Of a stretch of DNA of 64,000 nt, positions 24,480 to 34,386 are shown piece after piece. Location of the stretch: the NCBI GenBank assembly GCA_015680685.1, contig MNCI01020473.1, positions 156,461 to 220,460 of the forward strand. Direction: 5' to 3'. The first letter of the stretch is position 1, and each line of letters opens with the position of its first letter. The translations under genes and the position numbers were made by a program. The notes below the pieces were generated by a model. That model did not search any database and had not been told where the DNA came from. It saw only the letters and a program-made list of their open reading frames with translations. Source of the DNA: Gnetum montanum. Lineage: Eukaryota; Streptophyta; Gnetopsida; Gnetales; Gnetaceae.

Positions 24480-26200
24480 AGTTATTCTTTAACTACCTTC
24501 ACTTCTTAAAATGTGAAGTGTTAGAGATTGTTGAAATTTTGATGTTAGGTGCTCCCATAATGCAGAGTTCAACTTTAAAAGCTCACAAAATTAAAATTGG
24601 GTTGAATTAGAAGAGTATAGGATAAGTTATTGCTCTTAGAAGCTTTGGGCTTAGAAAAATGAAAAAACTCCTCTTCCATTTAAATACAAATGATACAAAT
24701 TTGGTTAAAGGTCATGCATATATATATATATTATTTTATATTGCATTGACACAAATACATTAACATATTCAGTTGCATCAAGAACAATGTGTTGACACAA
24801 TTAAAACTTAGAATTTTATTTTGAATTTCTAGCCTATTTTTATGAATTTTTTAAAAAATCTAGGGATTGAATAAAATCTAGAAAGAGGATCTAAAGATAA
24901 GAATAGTATTAGTGAAGTCTTAGTGGAGATTCATGGTCATTGAGAAGCTTGCACTAAGGATAGGGTTTGGATACTTTAATAAAATGCATGAGAACATGGT
25001 TAAAAAATAAAGGATGCATTCAATCTTGGAATTGCAGCTTAATGACATAGACATGTGGAGGTGGTGTATAGACTACATTTCTAAAAGTGATATAAGTGGA
25101 TCCTCTCCAAAGAAAACTTATGCTCTTAATGCCCTTGTATAACCATCCCACAAGGTGTCTATAGACACATTGAAAATTAAATATTGATCTAATTTATATG
25201 CCACACTCACATATTTTCAAAATCCTACACTATACTAACTCAAAATCATTATTTAAGCAATTGCATGCAATAGTGAGATGAAGAATGAAATAAGAAAAAA
25301 TTATACAAAAGAGATATGAGATGCTTTACTATATATTTAATAGGTTTTTGTGCCGATTATATTAAAATGATCATAATATATATTAGTCCAGGTTTCAAAT
25401 CGAGTTCATAACTTATCCAGCAATATCCTATTTCATCGTCACAAACTTATAACCATATGACCACCACAACCATATGAAAACATCATTATTTTAAAACAGA
25501 GAACAAGGAAACATATTATTAATTAATTACTAATACATTAAATGTTTTTAAGAAACTTATCCATCAACTAGAAGGGTAATTTTAGGCATGGATAACATAT
25601 TATTCTAGCCTCATAGCCAATGCTAATCTCACATAGGAGTACCTTCAAGTATGGGTAACATGTTTTTTAAGTCACATAATTGGAATAGTCCAAAAGACCT
25701 ATGAGATCCCTAGTAGTATCCTACCTCTAGGTATGGTTAATATATCTTTTTAATGGTACTCTAAAAATTGATTTTATTTTGTAAATTAATTAATAAGTGA
25801 TTTATGCTTTTCTTTCTAAATGACTGTTTTCAAGCATGGGTAACATATCTTTATACTAACATGGCAAGGCAACACTTATTCAAGAACATGCTTCCAATAA
25901 ATTCCTGATGCACACAAAGAGAATATTACATACTAAAGGAGGAACTATTAACAAGTAACGTGTAATGCTCTACCCATATGAAGACAAATATATACAAAGT
26001 TAAGGTACTTTTATTTATTTATTAGTTGATAGGTAGATGTAAACTATTTTGACCTTAACTTACCTTTATTTTTCATAAATTTTTTTATTTTCATTATAAG
26101 GAATGACTTCTCAAGTTCCCCAAGTATGGCCTGAATCATTTCCTATAAAGGCCATACATGAATGAAATGACCTATTTTGAAGGCAATAAAGTTGACATTC
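24480..26200 (-). repeat. Old copy of the Athila-like non-coding module
   Basis: On the minus strand this holds the same landmarks as the region between gag/pol and ORF2 in Elements 2-4: four diverged copies of CATGTTACCCATGCCTAAAGGT (about 25826-25855, 25720-25750, 25640-25668, 25574-25602), then about 430 bp further the hairpin block (25145-25091) with GGGCATTA and GAGGATCCACTT, preceded by GTGTCTATAGACA. No LTR adjoins it. The rest is AT-rich. Confidence 0.55.
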
Positions 26201-26724
26201 AATTTTCTTTGTAATTTCATGATTTTTTATATTTGTTTATTCTTTCATTTACACATCTCTCACTAGTATTAACTTCCACTCTCGATTATCAATTCATTTT
26301 CATGTCATCAATGCAACCAAATTATCAACTAACCCTCATATTAAATGCATTATCAATATTTCAATAACTTATTTTCTCAAAGTTTATAATTTTTGACTTT
26401 CCAAAATTATGACATATTGAAGATCAAGAGTGAAAACTACATAAGTCATTAATTCAAGAAGAATTTTTTAACATTTTCTTTTTAAAAAGATGTTAACATT
26501 CTTAATAACAAAAACTAGAATATTAGTACTTAAAACATTACATGCATCCACTTATCTTTTCATAATGTTTCAATAATTAATTTTATATTAACATAATATC
26601 AATAAATTAAGACTTTGAAATAATACTTATATTTAAAAATGAAATAACATTAGTATTAAATAATGTATCTATAAAACTGTCTATAAATTAATAAATTTAA
26701 AATTTGAAGCAAAATTATAGTAAA
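26201..26724. other. AT-rich stretch, nothing recognised
   Basis: Long A/T runs, no coding potential on either strand and no recognisable repeat. Confidence 0.5.
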
Positions 26725-27020
26725 AAAATGTTATCCTTTATTTCCAACTCTCTTTGATCTCTTAATTAATGAGTTTCAAGATTGGATATGTAATGCACCA
26801 CATAGGTGTATAAAAATATGTTCTTAATTAGTGAACCTACTTCTTTATGTAGATGATGTTATTTTAATATCTACTTCTAAGAAAGGTATGTTTAATATAC
26901 TATAAATTTTAGAATAGATTTGCATTTCTTCTAGTTTGCAATTTAATGTATTAAAAATTACAATAATGATATGGAACACAAGAAAGACACAATTTAATTT
27001 TAAATTTAGAGCTCATGAGA
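26725..27020 (+). pseudogene. LINE reverse transcriptase fragment
   Basis: With small frame changes the plus strand encodes YPLFPTLFDLLINEFQDWI (about 26735-26792), then LLLYVDDVILISTSKKGM (26833-26886) with the catalytic Y-x-D-D, then a SSSLQFNV-like segment and TIMIW. This is the order of plant LINE reverse transcriptases and closely parallels the minus-strand fragment at 12490. It ends where the truncated LTR begins. Confidence 0.7.
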
Positions 27021-27040
27021 GGTGAGTTGAAATAACGTCA

Positions 27041-27315
27041 GAGTCGCACACTTCTTTGACTCCTACTATGGACACTTAGAAAATATTCTAACTTTGGAGA
27101 AAACAAACAACAAGAACTTTGCTACAACTGATGGAAGAAGTGCCATAAATGCGATGGGCAGGTGCACATTTATAAGTGATAATAGGGTGCCATGTTGATA
27201 GGTACCCATCAATGTAGCAAACCCCACATTGACTAGATCTTGTCAATAGGATCTTGTTGATGGGGTAACATCAATGGCATCCCGTTGACATGGCCCAACA
27301 ACTCATGGTTCATGA
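27041..27315 (-). repeat. Truncated Athila-like LTR (U3 plus start of R), minus orientation
   Basis: Shares CTCCTACTATGG, AGAAAATATTCTAAC and a TATA box complement (ATTTATAAG, about 27170) with the LTR at 15217. It ends GTTCATGA at 27315, a mutated TTCATCA. Its U3 has alternating GTTGAT/ATCAAC-type inverted motifs (27190-27290). The part beyond the poly(A) signal is missing. Confidence 0.65.
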
Positions 27316-27316
27316 A

Positions 27317-27721
27317 TTATTATTTTTAGTATTCTACTTATGTGAATATAATATGCTTATCAAAATATTTTATTAATGTTTTTGATCCTTTGTATTTACT
27401 ATTATTGATGCTTAGTCATAGATCTTTTATATATTTTATAATTAAATGTTAAAGCCCCATTACCCCTAGAGGTTTTTCTTTCTATCAATTTTCAAGCTTT
27501 ATAAGTATTTTCTATGCATATTTTATTCTTTATTATGTACATGTAATATATAATACTTTATTCATGGAGTATTTAGAATGCTAACTTTACGTAGGCTATA
27601 CCCTCTATTACTCTTATCATCAAAATAATATATTAGCCTAGTGGTATGACTCTTAATTTGAAAACTTCAAGTCATGGGTTCAATTTTGATGGGCATTGCT
27701 AAGTTATAAAGTTCTAATTAG
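27317..27721. repeat. Duplicated host segment, copy 2 (pair with 14808-15212)
   Basis: Second copy of the 405-bp segment, beginning two bases after the truncated LTR. It contains the tRNA-like stretch at 27631-27690: box A TAGCCTAGTGG (27634-27644), box B GGTTCAATTTT (27678-27688). Confidence 0.8.
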
Positions 27722-29174
27722 GCTATATATCTTGGGGGCTCAAGCTATAACATCATGGTTAAATGAAAGTTTTGTAAGTGAAGAAGTACAAGCTAGAATC
27801 TCTGTCAATTTTATAATAGTAGCTACTAATCTTCTTGCCACAGGTTCATTCATCTCTTGTAGTAAGAAATATGGATATGACAATGCAATGCTTTATGGGC
27901 AAGAATGACATCTTGCTAAAGCATTGTAAAACTTACAAGTGGAATGATATGTTGAAGGTCTAAGTGAAGCTTGCTTAATAAGTCATAAAGTTCCTGACCC
28001 TCAACCCTAATGTCTCTTTTTTAACAAGGCTTTATTTTTGTATTCTCTATATTATGCACTTGGTAGAACCCTTGCACATTGTAAACCTCTTAACATGTCT
28101 TACCTTAGTTATCACACAAGATCTTCATAGTACAACTCACACAAGGGTCCCTCACATTGCCCACTATAGGCACCTCACTCATTTAGTAGAATATACAAAG
28201 AATCTATTTCTAAACATCCAATGACCAATTCTAACCCTTTCATGTACCTCTATAAGTGGTGCCACAAGCTCAACCTACATGACAATTGAACAGTTAGTCT
28301 TTGAGAGTAGCCAGCATAACATGGCTCTTCCTAAAACTTTTATTGTGAATAGGAAATCTTCTCATAAATGATCTATCATAATTTGCTTGAATTTAAAGCA
28401 AGAGGCTTTGAAGTCTATGAAATTATCAATGATGAGTTGGTCCTTAATCTAGTAACCAAAGTGTGTTTGGCATAAGAATCATTTACATTCTTCAAGAGGG
28501 TGAAGCATCTAGCTACCTATTACCTTAGGACCTAACCATGACTCATATCATGATACCCTAGAATGGCCCACTCATAACCCTTTCTTTAATGATTTTTCTT
28601 AGAGAAATAATTAACATACTAATATAATGAAACCTTTAAGATCTCAGGCTCCTCCCTAGTAAGTAAACATGGCTCATAGTCATAGAATATTTTGTAGCAG
28701 CATGTTTTTCACCTCTAATCTAATACCTTATTATTGTAATTTTCATAGTGCTTTGCTAGCCCAAATGCAATTTCTAAGTAATCTGCACTATTGTTAGTCA
28801 TGTCACCTTGGAGGATGTAGTTGTAACCTACTATCATAATTCAATCATCTTAGTCAATAATAATGAAGGGAATAACATCATATAGAAGAAATATCCAAGC
28901 TTATATCTAGCCATTTAATGGCATTAGATTAATTTCTTATTTGGCTTTTTGACTTTAGTGATCCTTGTGGTTGTTTTGGATTTAACTTCTCTTTGTGTCC
29001 TTCTATAGTTCTTGTATAAACATGTTTTATTTTTAAACTAGGATTCTTTTATCTAACTACAACCAAGTTGGTTTCGCATCAGATTTGGGACTACTACATT
29101 GTCCTACTTATAATGTCAAAACATCTATTGCAAATTACTTCTCTTTCTAATATATATTTTTTCTACCTAATGAA
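27722..29174. other. No gene recognised
   Basis: A 70-codon open frame at 27696-27908 overlaps the repeat end and has no family resemblance that I can see. The remainder has only short frames on both strands. It is probably old repeat DNA, but I cannot assign it. Confidence 0.4.
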
Positions 29175-29417
29175 TGATGAAGTAGATCCTATGTCCAACC
29201 ATACAAATCACAAGCACCATGAGTGATTTGATCATAATCTATTGATGAACTAAGTTGTTAATCATTGTATTTCCACTTAGATTAGTTATAATTTAATGTG
29301 CATGGTTTAAATCAAAGTGAGGTACATGATATGGTGTTGTTTAATATGAATAAAGATAAAGTAAAACATTGTAATTAAGTAAAATATAATTAGTAATGGA
29401 AATAAATCCTAACTATC
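29175..29417 (-). repeat. Older Athila-like LTR, left part (host site of Element 2)
   Basis: Begins TGATGAAGTAG (complement of an LTR end), then ATGTCCAACCATACAAATCAC, as in the LTRs of Element 3. It is interrupted at 29417 by Element 2 and resumes at 38226. No primer site lies to its left. Confidence 0.7.
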
Positions 29418-30341
29418 TGATGAGACGCGATTCGCATAGGCCACGATATCGCATACGCGATATCGCATCCCCCGCGATATCACATACGCGATATCACGTC
29501 TTCCCTACGATATCGCGTACGCGATATCGCAGTCCGCCGCCATATCTATAAATAAGATGTGACTCTCCCTTGTTTGGGGATCCCAGTTAGAAGTAGCAAA
29601 GCTCTGGCAGTTTGATTCCTGCAGAGTTAGATTCTTTTGGCCGTGCTTGCCTGTAGTGTGGTGAATGTAATTGTACGGTGTCTTTATTCGAGTGTGCCGT
29701 ACTTGGACATGCACATGACCAGTAATAAAGATCGAGATTACTTCATCATTGCAGCATTCACTTTATCATTTATTTATTTGTTTATTTCTTTAATGTTATT
29801 TACTATTCTCTCTCTCTCACCCTTAAACTCCTAGAATGCGGAACGAGTACGACTTGATTACGAGCATTTAAGTGTGACTACTTGGTAGCCCAGTGGCGTA
29901 TCTAGGATCTACGGTTGGTAACCTAGTGGCGTATCTGGGATCTGCACTTGGTACCCCAGTAGCGTACCTAGGATCTATGCTTGGTAATCCCAGTGGTAGT
30001 CGTGCACGAGGTCCAAGATGTGTACAGTTGATCAAGGAATCGGTTGCTCATCGCACTTAGGCTAGATTAGATTCTCTTACCCTTTTCCTCTTAGCTTAGC
30101 TTAGTTAATATTATTTTCCACTGCCTTCAGGAGTAGCATAGATTAGGAACACATCATACACCTCATATGGACTAAACCATATGTGACAAATATAATACTA
30201 GTCTAGGTGGGAAGACAGCGAACTACGACCTAAGGATAATTGTCTAGGTGTCACAACTAGTCCATCTACGGAGTTCGACCAGATTGCACATGCGACGCTT
30301 GTTTCGTATGGTTAAGTGTAGGGGTACCTTGCCACTCATCA
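29418..30341 (+). repeat. 5' LTR of Element 2
   Basis: U3 carries the GATATC palindrome array (29441-29530). TATA box TATAAATA at 29547-29554 and poly(A) signal AATAAAGATCGAG near 29724. Downstream are four tandem CTTGGTA(A/C)CCCAGTGGCGTA-like units at about 29880-29995, present in shorter form in the related LTRs. Confidence 0.9.
29441..29530 (+). promoter_or_regulatory. U3 palindrome array (six GATATC cores)
   Basis: GATATC cores start at 29445, 29459, 29476, 29490, 29509 and 29523. They form three pairs, each with 14-bp core spacing, giving three larger dyads of the type GATATCGCATACGCGATATC repeated at 31-33 bp. They lie just upstream of the TATA box. Such ordered dyads look like binding sites for a dimeric protein; the binder is unknown. 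The 3' LTR has the same array with decayed cores at about 37345-37420. Confidence 0.75.
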
Positions 30342-30342
30342 T

Positions 30343-30360
30343 TGGTGCCGTTGCTGGGGA
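30343..30360 (+). other. Primer-binding site, tRNA-Asp type
   Basis: TGGTGCCGTTGCTGGGGA, two differences from TGGCGCCGTTGCCGGGGA, the complement of the plant tRNA-Asp 3' end. One base separates it from the LTR. Confidence 0.85.
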
Positions 30361-30472
30361 TGGTGCTAGTTATATAGATTAGTTATATCATACAAGGTCA
30401 CTGTAAAGAACTTAATGATATATCTCTTAGAAAGAAGTAATTATAAAAAGTCACATAAATTCACACACAACA

Positions 30473-32445
30473 ATGCCTCTCCTACAAGATGATAATAATT
30501 CCACACTTAGTGAGGAAGTTCATTGGAGAGCCAATGAGCTATATGACGATGAAGATTGGAGTATACAACCTGAACTGGGAGTTTCTTATAAACATGAACG
30601 AAAACAACGTCATCACAACACACAAAAGCCTAACATACCTGATGATGATGAACCCCCACTAGCCACTACAAGCTTAACGCAAATATAAGAGGCTGTTTGA
30701 ATCTCACGTAGGCATCGTAAAGAGAGCTGTCTACCCAGGCTTGATTTAAACAACTTTCCCAAATTTTTAGGAGGCTATGACTTAGATCCGCATCAACATT
30801 TATTAGCCTTCTATGATGCTTGCACATGGAATAACATTGATAATAGGTGGCAAAAACTTAAGCTCTTCCCTATGACACTTGTTGACCAAGCAAAAGTATG
30901 GTATAGATCGTTAAAACAAAATTCAATACGATGCTGGTCAATGATGGTAGAGGTGTTTAACAAAAAATATCAAACTTACGCAAGAGTGTCAACCTTGAAG
31001 AAACAAATCCAAGGATGGAAACAAACATAACATGAACCCTTGGATATGACCTTAGAAAGATACTATGCACTATTAAACAACTGTCCAGGCCATGGGTTTT
31101 CTGAGGAAACCATATCATTGATGGGCTATGTAATGAAACAAGAGTAACCTTAGGAACGTATGCCCAAGGTCAACTATATGCCCTACAAACCCATCAAATC
31201 CAAGAGCTTATTAAGCGGGTAGCAAAAGAAGAAGGAGAAATAGCTACATGGTAGAGTGTTGAAAAACATCAACGGGACCAAAATTTCAACTTAACAAAGG
31301 TCCATGATCATAAAAAGGAGAAATCAAAAAATCTCAAGGTGGAAACATCATCTTTGCCAATACAACAATCATTAGAAGAAGCTGAGGCAAAGATCAATAA
31401 GATGTTGGAATGGATGTATCAAAAGTGTGGAGAATATATCAACACCATTGGAGATAGAGTTTTGACAACCCAAAAAGCAGGACAAAACATTAGACATTCG
31501 GAGAAAAAGAATGAAGGGAATAAACACTCAACTGCTAATCATATGTATGAATGCAACATCTGCCTATACAATCACCCCAAAGGCCAATGCCTAATCTTGT
31601 TACATCTACATGAGCACTGGGGAAACATGTTACATCTAGAGTTCGTATAGAGATATTGTGTTCGATCACGGTGGCAACAATCCTAGTCATGGGGGAATCC
31701 ACCCTTAGACTAGAGGCACCCTTAATATTATTTAAATCCAAATGCTTATCATGTTCAACACCCTGTTTCTTCAACTGGGCCAACATACTCTATCTCACCA
31801 CAATACCATTCTCCACAATACTACCAGCCCATACCTCCAACACAACCACCACCTTGTGCACCTTACACCCCTCCTAACTTTCAACATTCTCATCCTTTCC
31901 CTCCTTTCACAGTGCCACCAACTGTTCCTAAGGTGTTTGTGCCACAGCAACAACCCACGAACAGCACTTGTGCTACTACTATTAATAGCAGTGAAAAACC
32001 TCGTCAACATCAAAGGCGTTCTTTCTTTAAACACAGCCATAGGAAGGGACAACACAATTCTGAGGCCACTGCACCTTCCAACCTAGCACAAGTCCAACAC
32101 TGTGGTGCACCCTTATTTTCAAACCCAACACCTCATGTAACTTCATCAGGGCCACCAACTAACACTCCAACAACCACAAGGCCCAATGAACACAACCATG
32201 GGAGGCATCATCCTAATCCTTGCATACCATCTAACGGTCACCAACATCATAGTGGGTCAACTCGTTATTCGGGAACTACATTGTATGAAGTGCTCCATTG
32301 TGCTTATTATGAAGTGTGTGAAATCCAAGGTGATAAGTATGGACCAGTTTCAATATTTCCAATATGCAAGGATCCTTATTTTTTATTTATTAGTCCTTGC
32401 CATACTCAACTGTTTAGTTATGGGGGATACCCCCCATTTCAATAA
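30473..32445 (+). pseudogene. gag: Element 2 gag
   Basis: Starts MPLLQDDNNSTLSEEVHW at 30473. The capsid region follows from about 30730: CLPRLDLNNFPKFLGGYDL, WQKLKLFPMTLVDQAKVWY, VFNKKYQTYARVS and KKQIQGWKQT, closely matching Elements 1, 3 and 4. A zinc-knuckle variant CNICLYNHPKGQC (C-x2-C-x3-H-x4-C) lies at about 31552-31590. The C-terminal part (31912-32445) is rich in Pro, His, Asn and Gln and ends CHTQLFSYGGYPPFQ. A GC hairpin (ATGGGGG/CCCCCAT, 32420-32437) sits just before the stop. In-frame stops (for example near 30686) and frame changes show decay, though it is better preserved than Element 1. Confidence 0.82.
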
Positions 32446-33457
32446 CAAGTAGGGTTAATAATATTTTTTATTTTCTTTGATTTTACAACTTTTTGTTTTC
32501 CAGTTTTTCATTTTTCAACTTTTTGTTTTATCTTTTTATCTTTTTGTGTGTCTGTGTGTTTATCTTTTTCCGTTTTTGTAAGTAATCTCATCTACGAATA
32601 AAACACTCATGTGAATTGTTAGTTGAGGTGTGTTTTATGTTATTAAGTCATGAGTGATCAATTATTTAAAACAGTGAGCCCACTACATCCACTTATCCAC
32701 TCTACAAATAAGAGGGTCTGTTCATGAGTACAGTGATATTCTTGAAATTTCTAAACTTAAAATTAATTTTGTGTTCATTGTACCCAAAATGAAGAAGGAT
32801 GGACCAAGAGGGAATGATTAGGGTGTGACATCAAGGGTACTTGTGGATTCTCTTTGGTGATGTCTATGGGAGTTATCATGCAATATGGTTGTACTAAGAT
32901 CCTTGTAGATTTAATGAAAAATGGGAGTCAAAGTAATCAAAAGGGCACTCAAAAATCAAATGCTGTTCTAGGGGGTCCCACCGGAAAGACATGCACCCAT
33001 GCCTGAAGGTTGGAAGCTTCTCTGAATTCAGTAAAAATAAAGAAAAAAAAAGAGAAGTGCGATAAAACTAAAATCACTCCTCCCTTGTACTAAACGCCAA
33101 GTGATCGTATGCCTTGTTGTTATGGTACTCTCATAGTTGTTCGCCATGGGATGAAACAATGCGATGTTACTAATTAGAAGGATGGACTTGGTCCTGATCT
33201 TGGAATGATGGGTTAATGACACCTTAATCATGCTTTACACGCAGGATTCATTGTGCCCTGGGTCAGTCACCTCATGTCCCAATCTCTACGATCCCTTCTA
33301 TAGTTTATATCATCTCACTGTTCGTGTAATTGTAGCTCGTGTACCGTGTAGCATAGAATTTTCATCTCATTTCGATGATATTTACATGCGTGTGTTTTGT
33401 GGAGTTAGTGTGGATTACATTTAACCCTTCTAGTGCCCACGGACACTTTAAGTGTGG
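32446..33457 (+). other. Non-coding module between gag and ORF2, upstream part
   Basis: Contains the conserved motif GACATGCACCCATGCCTGAA at about 32988-33007, exactly 445 bp before the 55-nt hairpin. Equivalent blocks occur in Element 3 (44911-44945, minus), Element 4 (56296-56327), and in four diverged copies each at 25.6-25.9 kb and 60.0-60.3 kb. No coding potential is evident. Poly(T)-rich repeats (TTTTTGTTTT types) occupy 32460-32580. Confidence 0.6.
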
Positions 33458-33512
33458 TTACACAAGGGCATAATAGGTTGAAACCTGCTTTGGGGAGGAT
33501 CCACTTGTGTAA
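33458..33512 (+). ncRNA. Candidate conserved RNA hairpin (55 nt)
   Basis: Outer arms TTACACAAG (33458-33466) and CTTGTGTAA (33504-33512) are perfectly complementary. Inside, AGGT-TGAA-ACCT-like arms (33475-33486) form a second stem. Element 3 has the same outer arms at the same 55-nt length (44436-44490), with the inner stem changed on both sides. It lies in the untranslated RNA between gag and the internal promoter. A role in packaging, export or translation is possible but untested. Confidence 0.55.
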
Positions 33513-33830
33513 TTTTTCGTAATCTTCACTAATTCTCTAGTTCAAACACACAATTTCTTACCCTCAGCTAAATTTTTCATCATTTTCTTTCCCTTTTATT
33601 ATCCCTCAAAATTTTAAACGTTCCAATGTACCATTACATTCCCTTTTCTTCATTATTGCCAAATTTTTAATTGCTTAAATTCACATCATTATCATTAAGC
33701 GTGCCTCTTGAATTAATAAAATTACCCTAGGATTTCTTCATACTTGCCCATGTCCTCATTTTACACCATTAATTTCAAGAAAATCCTTAAAAATTTGGTA
33801 TTTTTCATGTGTCCCACATCACTGGGGATG

Positions 33831-33918
33831 AGATATTGCGTACGTGATATTGCGTCCCACGTGATATCGCATACGCGATGTACCATATGCGATATCGCAT
33901 CCTATTTACTTATAAATA
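33831..33918 (+). promoter_or_regulatory. Internal promoter-like site upstream of ORF2
   Basis: GATATTGCG, GATATTGCG, GATATCGCATACGCGAT and GATATCGCATCC occur in series (33832-33902), followed by TATAAATA at 33911-33918. The 17-base stretch GATATCGCATACGCGAT is identical to one in the element's own LTR U3, and the array-to-TATA spacing is similar. The sequence after the TATA box does not resemble the LTR. It lies about 470 bp upstream of the ORF2 start, so it could drive a separate ORF2 transcript. Confidence 0.6.
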
Positions 33919-34339
33919 GGAACCCCTGCCGCAACACTTAGCATCATTTTGCCATTTACGCGGGGGGAATTTTTGAAATTTTTCTCTATGACTTGCGCTT
34001 GCATGACCCTCACTTTTTCACTCAGATCTCGCGCGCTGGTGCTCCGATTTTAATTCCATTTGAACCTGCTTGAACCCGGAGTGTTCAGTTCAGTCATGGG
34101 GAAGTGACACTTGCCGAAAGTGCCTAAATTTTTTGAAATTTATCATCATCCAAAGGACATCAATTAGGGTAATTAACACTAACACTTAGAAAAATTGTGC
34201 CAAAAATCATATGACCTTAGGTACACTAGGAGATTAAAATGAAACCCACCTAAGTCATAGGACCCATTATTATAATTTTTAGGCACGATCACACAATAAC
34301 ATAAGATCTTTAATTAAAGGCATGTAGTAAGGTATAACT

Positions 34340-34386
34340 TGACTTTGAAAACAACCTTACTAACGTTTGGCTGTGTGATTGCAGAT
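34340..34386 (+). promoter_or_regulatory. Splice-acceptor-like site abutting the ORF2 start codon
   Basis: CTTACTAACGTTTGGCTGTG then TGATTGCAG|ATGGCCCCG places a branch-like CTAAC and an AG acceptor directly before the ATG at 34385. Element 3 has the same arrangement (GATTGATTATAG|ATGGTCCC at 43505). This suggests that ORF2 mRNA has a spliced leader. The donor is not identified. Confidence 0.5.

Noticed and set aside
29441-29530. CRISPR-like regularly spaced repeats
   Set aside because: The units are 31-33 bp apart, but the 'spacers' are themselves near-identical and palindromic. The array sits in a plant LTR promoter and is shared between both LTRs.
31912-32445. 177-codon Pro/His/Asn-rich frame as an independent gene
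   Set aside because: It is the C-terminal part of Element 2 gag: it follows the zinc knuckle and its end (CKDP then Y-x-L/F-x-I-S/D) matches the Element 3 gag end.
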